Shown piece after piece: positions 17,557-26,817 of a DNA stretch of 64,000 nucleotides (position 1 is its first letter; every line of letters begins with the position of its first letter). Position numbers and translations under genes: made by a program. Source of the DNA: Niveispirillum irakense DSM 11586 (GTDB lineage Bacteria > Pseudomonadota > Alphaproteobacteria > Azospirillales > Azospirillaceae). The stretch lies in the NCBI RefSeq assembly GCF_000429645.1, contig NZ_AUCG01000005.1:1-64000 (forward strand), in the 5' to 3' direction. The notes beneath the pieces were generated by a model. The model worked only from the letters and a program-made list of their open reading frames with translations. It ran no database searches and was not told the origin of the DNA.

Positions 17557-20500
17557 GTGGCAAAAAGGCGGGGCCTGGGCCGGGTAACCACACCTTCCAT
17601 CCGGCAACGGCAGGATAGCGAATGTGCCGTCGCCGCCCTGGCGATCATCCTTGGACATTATGGCCGGCACGTACCGATGGAACAGTTACGCCACGAAACC
17701 GGCGTATCGCGCGATGGCAGCCGCCTTTCCATCATCGCCGCCACGGCACGCCGCCACGGGCTGGTGGTGCAAAGCTTCTCCCGCCCGCCGGAAACGCTGG
17801 CGGATCTGGGCTTTCCCCTGATCGTGCAGGTGGATTTCAACCATATGATCGTGGTGGAAGGGCTGGATGCGGAGAATGTGCGGGTGAACGACCCTGCACG
17901 CGGCCCTTATGTCATGCCGATGGCGGAGTTCGATGACCGTTTCACCGGCATTGTTCTGCGGATGCGGCCGGGGCCGGATTTCACACAGCTCGCCCCCACC
18001 CCCGGTGCAGGATCGGTCGTGGCCGACATGGCGCGGCGTCAGGCGGGGTGGCTGGCTTTCATCCTGGTCGCCACCCTGGGGGGCTGGACGGCAGCAGCCT
18101 ATGCCGCCCTTCAGCCGGAGCAAGCAGCCCTTCCCCTGGCAATGGCTGCCCTCCTGCTCACCCTCCGCATCTGGGGCCAGCGCCATCTCGCACGCACCAT
18201 CACCCTGGGAGAAGGGGACAGGCTGGCCCCGCGGCTGCTGGGCCAGCCCGATCTTTTTTACCGTTACCGCTTCGCCCGGACGCTGGCGGGAACGGCGGAA
18301 GCGCCTATGCGTCTTGCCCAATGGGTGGAAGGCAAGGCGGGATCGGCCCTGCTGGATATGATCGCGCTGGTGCCATGCCTGATCCTGCTGGCCCATCTTC
18401 ATCCATTGATCGGGACAGGTGCCCTCTTTCTCACCCTCTTATGCCTGGCACTTTTCTGGCGGCAGGCGGGCCGGCGGCAGGCCCCGGCCAGCGGTGGCGA
18501 CCGGTTCGGTGCAATGCCGGCCCTGCCGGCAGCCGAAAGCTTATGGTCCATCGGGCTGTTGAAGCTGGCCGGTCGTCACCATGCCTTTCTGGATGGAATG
18601 TTGAACCGGGAGGCCCAGCGGCTGGACCAGATGCAGCGGGCCGGGGCGGCCATGCTGCCCTGCCTGCTGGCACCTATCGCGTTGACACTGGCACCGACCA
18701 TGGCGGCGACATGGATAGCCCCGGCAGAGAGGGTGCCCATCGGCATGCTCTCGCTTCTGATCCTCTATCCCCTGGTCCGGCTGGCACTGTCCCACAGCCT
18801 GTTGCGCGCGCCTGTGGAAGAAGCACAGGCCATGGCCGATCCGGGCCCGCCCGCCCTGGCAACACTGACGACCGGTATAAAAGCGGGAAAAGCGGCAGAC
18901 GCAGAAGCCGCAAGACTGGATCGGGTCAGTTTCGGCCATGTCATCGGCCAGCCAGCGGTGATCCATGATCTGTCACTGGTCCTGCCCACCGGTTCCCAGA
19001 CCGGACTGACGGGGGAACGCGGGGCCGGGTGCAGCACCCTTGGCCTGCTGCTGACGGGGCTGGCCTTACCCTGGCAGGGTACGGTCACCATCCCCGCGGC
19101 GGCGGCCCTGGTAACGCGCCATGGCCTGCTGCCCGGCACAGTGCGGGACAATATCAGCCTGTTCGACCCGACAGTGACTGATGCGGCCATCATGGCTGCA
19201 CTGGGACAGGCCTGCATCGACAGGGCCGTACTGGCCAAACCAGGGGGGCTGGATGCCCAGGTTACCGGGGATGACGGGCTGTTCAGTGGCGGGGAACGGC
19301 GACGGCTTCTTTTAGCCCGTGCCCTGGTTCGCCAGCCCCGCCTGCTGGTGCTGGACGGCATCCTTGACGGGCTGGACCTGCCGCTGGAACGGCGCCTGCG
19401 TGAGGGGCTTCGCCATGCCGGCATCACCCTTGTGATCATCAGCCAGCGGGGTGAAACCCTGGCGGCCTGTGATCAGTGTTTCCACCTGAAAGGGGGGGCT
19501 TTGGCACCGTGGCAGGCCGTGGCGGACCTTTCCACCCCGCCCCCCTTGCCGCAGATTGAAACCGTCCCCCTCCCCCCATTGGCCGCCCCCGCCCCCTGCA
19601 CAGCAGCGGAATGGCATGCCCTGTCCCTTCTTGCCGGGAATGGTACTGCAACCCCGCCCCTGCCAGGGCAAACGCTGATGGCCGCGGCCCGGCATCTGGG
19701 GCTGCATCTGCGACCGGTGCGCCTTACCAGCGGCTGGATGGCACGCGACCACGGGCCCTTGCTGCTGTTTGCCGATGATGGCCGGATATTGCCCCTCCGC
19801 CCCATCGCAGGCACTTATGGCGAGGTGACGGCAGGGGGGATGAAGAAACTCACCTCTCTTCCAGCACTGACCGACCGCCAGCCTTATTCAGTGCAGCCAA
19901 TCGCCGATAGTGATCCTACTGCTTTCCGCGCCGGGCGCGATTTGGCGGCGGCCCTGTTGCTGCTGATCCTGGCCGCGGCATCCTTGCTGATGGCTGGATA
20001 TGGCCCCCCAGGCCTGATGGCGGCACTGGCGGGGCTGGTCCTGGCGCTGGCGGCGGGCGGCTACTGGCTGCGGGCGCTGGGTATCGTCGCATGGCAACAA
20101 CAGGCAGGTACTGCCGCACGGCTGTTGCGTCTGCCTGCCTGGCATTATCGCGGGTTGGGACAGGACACACTCACCCGGGGGCTGAGCGGGCTTTCCACCC
20201 TGCTGCTGGACAGGCCGCCGGCCTCGATGATGGCGGTGGCAGGGGGGCTGCTGATGCTGGCTGGCGTGATGGCTGGTGCCCTGCAAACCCTCCCCGTGGC
20301 AGGGACGATGGTGGCGGGCGGCCTCCTGTTTGGCTGGTGCCGGGCGAGGGGCGAAGCGGCACGGCAAAAGGACCATGTGGCATGGGAAAAATTCACCTTC
20401 GCCATGATGAGCCATTTTCCCGTTCTGCGGCGTCTGGGGGCGACCGGGGCACTTCAGCAGCATGCCCGTCTGCTGGCGTTGGCTTCAGATAGAAGCCATG

Positions 20501-21384
20501 GCCGGACGCAAGTCCCGATCAATCTCTACCGCGCTTTGTTGCCCCTTCTGCTGGTGGCAGGCGCAAGCTTTGCCGGGGGCATCGGGCTGCCAGGCCTGCT
20601 GGCCTTGATCGGGGGCACCCTGGCGGCGGAGGGTACGTTCATCCTCATGGCGTCATCCCCTGCGAAAAGAGCGGCGCACCCCCTGCTCGCCGCCACACCG
20701 GAGGCCCTGTTCCACCAGGAAGGGGACGATGATTTTTCCGGCAGCCTCGCTTTGGAGGCGGTGCGCTTCACCTATCCAGGACAGGCCCGGCCCGCCGTGG
20801 ACGGGGCCAGCCTGATGGTGGCGCCGGGGCAGGTTGTGGCGCTGACCGGGCCATCCGGCTGCGGCAAGTCCACCCTGCTGCGGCTGCTGCTGGGGTTCCA
20901 GCCGCCAGACCAAGGAACAATCCTGATCGATGGCGTGCCCTGTCCCATCTCCCGCCTGTTCGCGCTGCGCCAGCGGATGGACGCTGTGGAGCAGGATATG
21001 CCCCTGCCCCTGGCAACCGTGCGCCACCATCTGACCGGCACCTTTCCCCGCCCGCTGGAGGAGTTGGAGGCTGTGTTGAGGCTGGTGGGATTGTGGGACG
21101 ATATCGCAGCCCTGCCCATGGGGCTGCAATCGCTGGTCTCTGACAGCAATCTGGCTGCCAGTCAGGTGCAGCGCCTGCATCTGGCCCGATGCCTGCTGAC
21201 ACGGCCGCGCCTGCTGGTGCTGGATGAGGCGACCGCCGCCCTGGACCCGGAAACGGAACGCACCCTGGTTGCCACCATCCGTGCCATGGGCAGCGCCCTG
21301 CTGCTGGTCACCCATCGCCCGCGCACGCTGGCCCTGGCCGACCATGTTTACAGGATGGAAGGCGGAAGGATGGTCACAGCATGA
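17557..21384 (+). CDS. Single-chain C39 peptidase-ABC-ABC exporter
   Basis: 1275 residues from GTG 17557, which has AAGGGAAAG upstream. C39 peptidase with intact Cys23, His96 and Asp112; membrane domain 1 (~165-440); ATPase 1; soluble linker; membrane domain 2 (~790-1000); ATPase 2. ATPase 1 has a broken Walker A (GERGAGCST, Cys492 for Lys) and Gly601 in place of the catalytic Glu, but a good signature (FSGGE). ATPase 2 has an intact Walker A (GPSGCGKST, Lys1104) and Walker B-Glu (LVLDEAT) but a broken signature (LAASQ). By the usual head-to-tail pairing one composite site is complete and the other dead. It appears to be the two NHLM ABC subunits fused. Presumed exporter of the Nif11 product. 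Confidence 0.85.
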   Translation: MAKRRGLGRVTTPSIRQRQDSECAVAALAIILGHYGRHVPMEQLRHETGVSRDGSRLSIIAATARRHGLVVQSFSRPPETLADLGFPLIVQVDFNHMIVVEGLDAENVRVNDPARGPYVMPMAEFDDRFTGIVLRMRPGPDFTQLAPTPGAGSVVADMARRQAGWLAFILVATLGGWTAAAYAALQPEQAALPLAMAALLLTLRIWGQRHLARTITLGEGDRLAPRLLGQPDLFYRYRFARTLAGTAEAPMRLAQWVEGKAGSALLDMIALVPCLILLAHLHPLIGTGALFLTLLCLALFWRQAGRRQAPASGGDRFGAMPALPAAESLWSIGLLKLAGRHHAFLDGMLNREAQRLDQMQRAGAAMLPCLLAPIALTLAPTMAATWIAPAERVPIGMLSLLILYPLVRLALSHSLLRAPVEEAQAMADPGPPALATLTTGIKAGKAADAEAARLDRVSFGHVIGQPAVIHDLSLVLPTGSQTGLTGERGAGCSTLGLLLTGLALPWQGTVTIPAAAALVTRHGLLPGTVRDNISLFDPTVTDAAIMAALGQACIDRAVLAKPGGLDAQVTGDDGLFSGGERRRLLLARALVRQPRLLVLDGILDGLDLPLERRLREGLRHAGITLVIISQRGETLAACDQCFHLKGGALAPWQAVADLSTPPPLPQIETVPLPPLAAPAPCTAAEWHALSLLAGNGTATPPLPGQTLMAAARHLGLHLRPVRLTSGWMARDHGPLLLFADDGRILPLRPIAGTYGEVTAGGMKKLTSLPALTDRQPYSVQPIADSDPTAFRAGRDLAAALLLLILAAASLLMAGYGPPGLMAALAGLVLALAAGGYWLRALGIVAWQQQAGTAARLLRLPAWHYRGLGQDTLTRGLSGLSTLLLDRPPASMMAVAGGLLMLAGVMAGALQTLPVAGTMVAGGLLFGWCRARGEAARQKDHVAWEKFTFAMMSHFPVLRRLGATGALQQHARLLALASDRSHGRTQVPINLYRALLPLLLVAGASFAGGIGLPGLLALIGGTLAAEGTFILMASSPAKRAAHPLLAATPEALFHQEGDDDFSGSLALEAVRFTYPGQARPAVDGASLMVAPGQVVALTGPSGCGKSTLLRLLLGFQPPDQGTILIDGVPCPISRLFALRQRMDAVEQDMPLPLATVRHHLTGTFPRPLEELEAVLRLVGLWDDIAALPMGLQSLVSDSNLAASQVQRLHLARCLLTRPRLLVLDEATAALDPETERTLVATIRAMGSALLLVTHRPRTLALADHVYRMEGGRMVTA

Positions 21385-21545
21385 AGGAACGCAAACCGCT
21401 TTACCGCCAACGGGCGCTGGAACGGCTGACCGTTCCCGACCATACGGACACACCGCCCCGCTTCACGCCACCACCCCGCATTCTGGCACAGGCCGGGCTG
21501 GCCCTTGCCGGACTGTGGCTGGCCCTCTGGCTGGCAGGGTTTTGA
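21381..21545 (+). CDS. 54-residue HlyD N-terminus-like membrane protein
   Basis: It overlaps the exporter stop (ATGA). The sequence is a basic N-terminus LYRQRALERLTVPD, a Pro-rich linker and one C-terminal hydrophobic helix ending LWLAGF-stop. It lines up with the start of the full HlyD protein here (IFRKAALERIASPE, then its membrane helix), but the coiled coil and periplasmic part are absent. It is either a remnant of a truncated membrane fusion protein or a stand-alone adaptor. The stop lies four bases before the convergent kinase gene's end. Confidence 0.6.
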   Translation: MKERKPLYRQRALERLTVPDHTDTPPRFTPPPRILAQAGLALAGLWLALWLAGF

Positions 21546-21549
21546 CCCG

Positions 21550-23433
21550 TCAGACGTGACAGGGGCGCAGATCCGGCCCCAAGGGGATTTCCAACCGGCA
21601 ACGCAACCCATCGGGCTCGAACAGCAGGGAGGATTTGCCCTGAAGCTCATACGCCACGCTTTGCCGGATCAAGGTGGACCCAAAACCGGCATGGGCCGGC
21701 TGGCTGGCGGGCGGCCCGCCGCTTTCCTTCCATTCCAGATGGATGGTGGGGCGATTGGTGGCGGGTGGCTCCACCACCTGCCATGTCACCGCCAGATGCC
21801 CGCCACCCCGCAGGAAGGCGCCATATTTGGCAGCATTTGTTGCCAGTTCATGGAAGACCAGGGCTAGGGCGAGCGCGGCACGGGGCCGCAATTCAATCGC
21901 AGGGCCTTCCAGGGTCACATCCTGCGGCTCCTGGGCATAGGGTGTCACCTCATGGCCGATCACGTCGCCCAGCTTGACCCATTCCCAGAAATGTTCGGCC
22001 AGCAGATTGTGGGTTTCCGACAAGGCGCGCAGGCGCCCTTCAAAGGAAGACCAGAAACCGTCAATGGTCGTGTGCCGGCGACGCGTCTGCGAGCCGATGG
22101 ACAAGACGGTCGCCAATGTATTCTTCACGCGGTGCGACAGTTCCGCCATCAGCAATGCCTGGCGTTCTTCCGCCTGTCGCCGCTCGGTCACATCCACGAT
22201 CTGGATCACGGCACCGGAAGGGCCATGTCCACCATCAAGGGGCGTTACAGAGAACAAGACCGGCACGACACGGCCTTCCGGCGTGGTCACCGTACAGGCC
22301 TGGTCGGTAACGGCGCGGGCCGGATGTCCCGGCACCAGGGGGGCACCCAGACGCTCAAACAGGCATTGCCCCCCCGTGGCGCCAGAGATCGGCCCCAGCA
22401 AGGCCTCCGCCGGAGGGTTGATATAGGTAACGGCGCCCGCCTCGTCCGTCAGGATCAGGCCGGTTCGCACATTATGGGTGATGGTGCTGGTGATCAGCGC
22501 CTGATCGGCCAGCCGCTTATTGGCGGCGGCAAGCTGATCGGCCAACGCGGCGCGGGCCTGGGCGGCATTGCGCTCCGCCTCCAGCATCAGGGCCCTGCCC
22601 TCACGCTCCCGGAAGTCAGCCAGCAGACGCCGGTTCTGTTCCTCCAGGAAGCGACGGCGCATGATGGCGCGCAGCCGGGCGCGCAACGGCGCCAGGGGGC
22701 CGCCCTGGACATACAGATCGTTGACACCGGCCTGGAGCATGTCGTGCGTCATCTGCGTGCCGGGCACGCTGCGCAGCACCAGGATGACAGCCGGGGCAGG
22801 CCCGCCGGGGACCGCCAGATTACGGCAGAATTCCACGCCGGGCATGTCGGGCAGACGCTCTGCCACCAGCACACCGTCAGCAGGCGATGCTTCCAGCAGC
22901 TTCATGGCCTGACGGCCGTCAACGCTGCGCTGGATCAAGCATCCTTCATCCAGCAGCAAAGCCTCCAGTTCACGCGCGTCACTGGCCGGGAACCCGACCA
23001 GCAGCGCACGCGGCTGGCGGAAAGTGGTCTGGGGCAGGACATCGACATCGGCATCACGGCGGGCATGGCGCAGCAGGTTGCGCACCCGCAGCATCAACAC
23101 CGCCGGGTCCGTGGATTTCGGCAAGAAATCATCAGCGCCGCTGTCCAGCCCTTCACGCTGGCGCATCGGCGTCTCGTCCGCCGTCAATACCAGAATCGGC
23201 ATTGAAAGGGTCGCCACATGCAGGCGCACCTGACGGCACAGGTCAGCCCCTTGAAGGCCTGGCAAATGATGATCGACGATCAGCAGATGCGGCACTGTAC
23301 GATTGAGAACCCGTAGCGCCTCTTCCGCACTGTCCACATGCTCAACCTCGTACCCCTGCTCTTCCAGGAGGAACAAAAGGCGCATGGCCTGGGTGGGGCT
23401 GTCCTCCACCAGAAGGATGCGTTGCCGGCTCAT
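21550..23433 (-). CDS. Receiver-PAS-HWE histidine kinase hybrid
   Basis: 627 residues. Receiver 1 (1-125) has the phosphoacceptor Asp54 (LLIVDHHLPG) and Lys in FLPKS. Receiver 2 (~140-265) lacks the Asp (LVAERLPDMPG) and the Lys, so it cannot be phosphorylated in the usual way. A coiled coil (~270-320) and a PAS domain follow. The HWE kinase has His434 (AELSHRVKNTLATV), an N-box HELATNAAKYGAF and the WKE motif. HWE kinases usually phosphorylate a separate response regulator; a single-domain regulator gene lies just upstream. The ATG at 23433 has GGGGAA upstream. Signal unknown. Confidence 0.85.
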   Translation of the reverse strand: MSRQRILLVEDSPTQAMRLLFLLEEQGYEVEHVDSAEEALRVLNRTVPHLLIVDHHLPGLQGADLCRQVRLHVATLSMPILVLTADETPMRQREGLDSGADDFLPKSTDPAVLMLRVRNLLRHARRDADVDVLPQTTFRQPRALLVGFPASDARELEALLLDEGCLIQRSVDGRQAMKLLEASPADGVLVAERLPDMPGVEFCRNLAVPGGPAPAVILVLRSVPGTQMTHDMLQAGVNDLYVQGGPLAPLRARLRAIMRRRFLEEQNRRLLADFREREGRALMLEAERNAAQARAALADQLAAANKRLADQALITSTITHNVRTGLILTDEAGAVTYINPPAEALLGPISGATGGQCLFERLGAPLVPGHPARAVTDQACTVTTPEGRVVPVLFSVTPLDGGHGPSGAVIQIVDVTERRQAEERQALLMAELSHRVKNTLATVLSIGSQTRRRHTTIDGFWSSFEGRLRALSETHNLLAEHFWEWVKLGDVIGHEVTPYAQEPQDVTLEGPAIELRPRAALALALVFHELATNAAKYGAFLRGGGHLAVTWQVVEPPATNRPTIHLEWKESGGPPASQPAHAGFGSTLIRQSVAYELQGKSSLLFEPDGLRCRLEIPLGPDLRPCHV

Positions 23434-23476
23434 CTCTGTGTTCCCCGGTTGCGCCGGGGCCCCCTCACCGCCGGGT

Positions 23477-23857
23477 TCAATCAACAACGGCCACCGCCAT
23501 TTCACCCTGGCCAAAAACGCTGCTGGCAAGCTTTGCCAGTTCACGCTCAATCACCGGCTTGCGCAGATGGGGACGGTCACGCCAGACAGGCGGCAACCCC
23601 GTCGCTTCATAACCGCTGGTCAGGATAAACGGAATGTCACGGGCAGCCAGTTCCTCCGCCAGTGGAAAGACCAGGGTACCTGACAGGTTCACATCCAGGA
23701 TGGCCCCATCAAATTGTTCGGCACGCACCATATCCAGCGCCTGATCAACCGTCGCGACAGGACCGCCGACACGGAAACCCAATCCCTCCATCACGTCTGC
23801 CGCATGGATCGCGATCAGGAACTCGTCCTCCACGATCAGGATATGTTTGCCCTGCAT
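23477..23857 (-). CDS. Single-domain response regulator
   Basis: 126 residues forming one receiver domain: acidic pair Glu10-Asp11, phosphoacceptor Asp55 (AILDVNLSG), TSGY and RKPV (Lys). No output domain. It is encoded 43 bases upstream of the HWE kinase on the same strand, so it is likely that kinase's partner in a phosphorelay or a phosphate sink. ATG 23857 is chosen; the longer frame would need a TTG. Confidence 0.85.
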   Translation of the reverse strand: MQGKHILIVEDEFLIAIHAADVMEGLGFRVGGPVATVDQALDMVRAEQFDGAILDVNLSGTLVFPLAEELAARDIPFILTSGYEATGLPPVWRDRPHLRKPVIERELAKLASSVFGQGEMAVAVVD

Positions 23858-23983
23858 GCCCAACCATTCCAATCCACTGCTGTCGCAGACGCGCAACGAT
23901 GCCAATTTTTAGGCGGGAACGGACAGGATTTCGCTAGTCGTTGCGCCCTAACCCGAAAGCCATAGGCATAGCAAAGGACTATC

Positions 23984-24007
23984 CCCCTCCCCCGATTGGG
24001 GGAGGGG
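23984..24007. repeat. Perfect 10-bp GC hairpin after the carboxylase gene
   Basis: CCCCTCCCCC-GATT-GGGGGAGGGG lies 35 bases beyond the biotin carboxylase stop. It has no T-run, so it is either a repeat element or a Rho-assisted 3' end. The gap 23858-24041 otherwise holds only the response regulator promoter. Confidence 0.6.
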
Positions 24008-24041
24008 CGGGATTTTCCCAGCAGACGACATCACATCGTAG

Positions 24042-26030
24042 TCAGGCGGCTTCAAACCCAACCAGCTCCACACCTTCCGCCACCTGATCACCAACCTGAT
24101 AGCGCAGATCAGTGACTTTCCCATCCGCAGGCGCTTTGAGGGTGTGTTCCATCTTCATTGCTTCCAGAACAATGATGGGTTGCCCCTTGGTAACGTCTGC
24201 TCCCTCCGTCACCAATAGGGCAATCACCTTGCCCGGCATGGGGGAGATAAGGCGGCCATGGCCAGAGGCCTCTCCGTCCCTCCCCGCGTGGGGATCTGAG
24301 AGGAGGAGCCGGTATGTGCCGCCGGCATAGAACAGATTGACCTCACGCCCCTGGCAGACCCAGCGGGCGTTGACACGGGTACCTTCCAGTGTCGCCCGCA
24401 ATATTCCATCCGCTGGATCAAGTTGACCACTGGTCTTGATGGACCGGCCATCCTGCTTGAGAAGAAAACCATCGCGCTGCCATTCCACCTCCACCGGATG
24501 AGTCGTGCCGCCCTCTCCCGGCTCCCGCCATGCCAGCCGGTCCACCGCAGGCAGATTCAGCGCCAAACCGCCCACCGCGCCCCAGGGATCAGCATTAGCC
24601 GGTTCACGACGTGACAGCACCAGCCCCAGGCTGGCCAGTGCCAGCACATCCGCCGCCGGGGCCGCGTGTGGCGGCAGAAGATCGTCGCCATAACGCTCGA
24701 TAAAGCGCGTATCCAGATCCGCCGCCAGAAAGCCCGGATGGGCGGCGATAGCGGACAGGAACGGCACGTTCGCATTCAGCCCGGCAATTTCCGTTTCCGC
24801 CAGCGCCCGTCGCAACCGCTGCACGGCGGACGCGCGGTCACGGTCCCAGACGATCAGCTTGGCGATCATCGGGTCGTAATGGATGGAAATAGCGTCGCCT
24901 GCCCGCACGCCCGTATCCACCCGCACATGCGGCCCCGCCTCGGGGAAGCGCAGATGGCTCAGCCGGCCCGTCTGTGGCAGGAAGCCCTTGGCCGGGTCTT
25001 CGGCATATAACCGAACCTCAATGGCATGGCCGTTGATGGCCAACTGTTCCTGCGTCAGTGGCAACGGCTCCCCTGCCGCCACCCGCAATTGCCATTCAAC
25101 CAGATCCTGGCTGGTAATCGCCTCCGTTACCGGATGCTCCACTTGAAGACGGGTATTCATCTCCATGAAATAAAAGGAATTATCGCTATCCAGCAAAAAT
25201 TCCACCGTGCCGGCGCCGACATAGCCGATGGCCAGGGCCGCCGCCACCGCCGCCGCCCCCATGCGGGCGCGAATGGCGGGGTCCATGCCGGGGGCCGGCG
25301 CCTCCTCCACCACCTTCTGGTGCCGGCGCTGGATGGAGCAATCGCGTTCAAACAGATAGACGCAATCGCCCTGACTGTCGGCAAAGACCTGGATTTCCAC
25401 ATGGCGCGGGCGGGCCAGATATTTTTCGATCAGCACCCGGTCATCGCCAAAGCTGGCCTTGGCCTCCCGTTTGGCCGAAGCCAGCGCAGCGGGGAACTCC
25501 GCCGCTGTCTCCGCCACCTTCATTCCCTTGCCGCCACCGCCGGCAGAGGCCTTGATCAGCACGGGGAAGCCAATGCGCGCCGCCTCTGCCGCCAGCAGGG
25601 CTTCATCCTGATCAGCGCCATGATAGCCCGGCACCAGCGGCACACCCGCCTGCTCCATCAAGGCCTTGGCCTCTGACTTGCCGCCCATGGCGCGGATGGC
25701 GCTGGCCGGCGGGCCGATGAAGACCAGCCCGGCAGCGGCCACCGCCTCGGCAAAAGCGGCATTTTCCGACAGGAAGCCATAGCCGGGATGGATGGCATCC
25801 GCGCCCGCCGCTTTGGCCGCCGCAATGATGCGGTCACCCAGCAAATAGCTTTCACGCGCCGGGGCCGGGCCGATATGCACCGCCCGGTCGGCCATCGCCA
25901 CATGCATTGCATCGGCATCCGCATCGGAATAGACGGCCACGGTGGACAGGCCCAACCGGCGGGCGGTGCGCATCACCCGGCAGGCGATTTCACCCCGGTT
26001 GGCGATCAGAACTGATGTGATCCGGCTCAT
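24042..26030 (-). CDS. mccA: Methylcrotonyl-CoA carboxylase, biotin carboxylase/carrier subunit
   Basis: 662 residues. Biotin carboxylase at 1-450 (ILIANRGEIACRV-like start, ATP-grasp glycine loop SAGGGGKGMK, EMNTRLQVEH) and a C-terminal biotinyl domain with LEAMKMEH carrying the biotinylated Lys. It carboxylates biotin with ATP and bicarbonate for transfer to 3-methylcrotonyl-CoA. Acetyl- and propionyl-CoA carboxylases share the fold; the neighbours (isovaleryl-CoA dehydrogenase, methylglutaconyl-CoA hydratase) point to leucine catabolism. ATG 26030 overlaps the hydratase stop (ATGA); ATG 26039 is also possible. Confidence 0.88.
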   Translation of the reverse strand: MSRITSVLIANRGEIACRVMRTARRLGLSTVAVYSDADADAMHVAMADRAVHIGPAPARESYLLGDRIIAAAKAAGADAIHPGYGFLSENAAFAEAVAAAGLVFIGPPASAIRAMGGKSEAKALMEQAGVPLVPGYHGADQDEALLAAEAARIGFPVLIKASAGGGGKGMKVAETAAEFPAALASAKREAKASFGDDRVLIEKYLARPRHVEIQVFADSQGDCVYLFERDCSIQRRHQKVVEEAPAPGMDPAIRARMGAAAVAAALAIGYVGAGTVEFLLDSDNSFYFMEMNTRLQVEHPVTEAITSQDLVEWQLRVAAGEPLPLTQEQLAINGHAIEVRLYAEDPAKGFLPQTGRLSHLRFPEAGPHVRVDTGVRAGDAISIHYDPMIAKLIVWDRDRASAVQRLRRALAETEIAGLNANVPFLSAIAAHPGFLAADLDTRFIERYGDDLLPPHAAPAADVLALASLGLVLSRREPANADPWGAVGGLALNLPAVDRLAWREPGEGGTTHPVEVEWQRDGFLLKQDGRSIKTSGQLDPADGILRATLEGTRVNARWVCQGREVNLFYAGGTYRLLLSDPHAGRDGEASGHGRLISPMPGKVIALLVTEGADVTKGQPIIVLEAMKMEHTLKAPADGKVTDLRYQVGDQVAEGVELVGFEAA

Positions 26031-26806
26031 TTCACCCATCCCGGTTTGCGCTTGTCAAAGAAACTGGCCAGTCCTTCGCGGCCTTCTGCCCCCGCCCTGG
26101 CATTGGCGATGCGGGCGGCTGTATCGGCCATCATCGCATCACTCACTGGACCATCAACCGCGCGGATCAGGTCTTTGGCCGCTGCCAGAGCCATCGGCCC
26201 GCCGGCCAGCAGATGGGCAATATGCCGTTCGGTGGCAGCGTCCAGATCGTCCGGCCCCACCACCTCATGCACCAGCCCCAACCGATGGGCTTCCGCGGCA
26301 CCGAACCGTTCCGCGGTCAGGAAATAGCGGCGGCAGGCCCTGGCACCCATGGCAGCCACCACATAGGGGCCGATGGTGGCGGGGATCAGGCCCAGCCGCA
26401 CTTCCGTCAGCGCGAACTGCACGGCATCGGCGGCGATTGCGATATCGCAAGCCGCCACCAGCCCCACCGCCCCGGCAAAGCAATGGCCATGGATCACAGC
26501 CAGGGTCGGCTTGGGGCATTCATTCAGGGTGCGCAGCATGGTCGCCAAGCCCATGGCGTCGGCGACATTTTCCTCCTGGCTGTAGCCGGCCATCCGGCGC
26601 ATCCAGTTCAGATCGCCACCAGCAGAAAAACTTTTGCCATTACCGCGCAGCACCAGAATGCGGACCGCCGGATCATCGCCCAGCCGGCGGAAAATGCCGG
26701 CCAGGTCGGCGATCACCGTATCATTAAACGCATTGTGGATTTCCGGTCGGTTCAGCGTGACGGTTGCCACACCGCGCGGGTCGATGGAGGTGAGGATATC
26801 GCTCAT
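26027..26806 (-). CDS. liuC: Enoyl-CoA hydratase, probably methylglutaconyl-CoA hydratase
   Basis: 259 residues with the crotonase fold: LNRPEIHNAFND, GNGKSFSAGGDL (oxyanion region), VIHGHCFAGAVGLVAACD and TEVRLGLIPATIGPYV (catalytic Glu). It hydrates 3-methylglutaconyl-CoA to HMG-CoA, the step after the carboxylase. Located between the two carboxylase subunits, the usual liu arrangement. The start ATG 26806 follows GAGGAGGG, with only 11 bases after the beta-subunit stop. No HMG-CoA lyase gene is visible in the window. Confidence 0.85.
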   Translation of the reverse strand: MSDILTSIDPRGVATVTLNRPEIHNAFNDTVIADLAGIFRRLGDDPAVRILVLRGNGKSFSAGGDLNWMRRMAGYSQEENVADAMGLATMLRTLNECPKPTLAVIHGHCFAGAVGLVAACDIAIAADAVQFALTEVRLGLIPATIGPYVVAAMGARACRRYFLTAERFGAAEAHRLGLVHEVVGPDDLDAATERHIAHLLAGGPMALAAAKDLIRAVDGPVSDAMMADTAARIANARAGAEGREGLASFFDKRKPGWVK

Positions 26807-26817
26807 AATCGCCCTCC

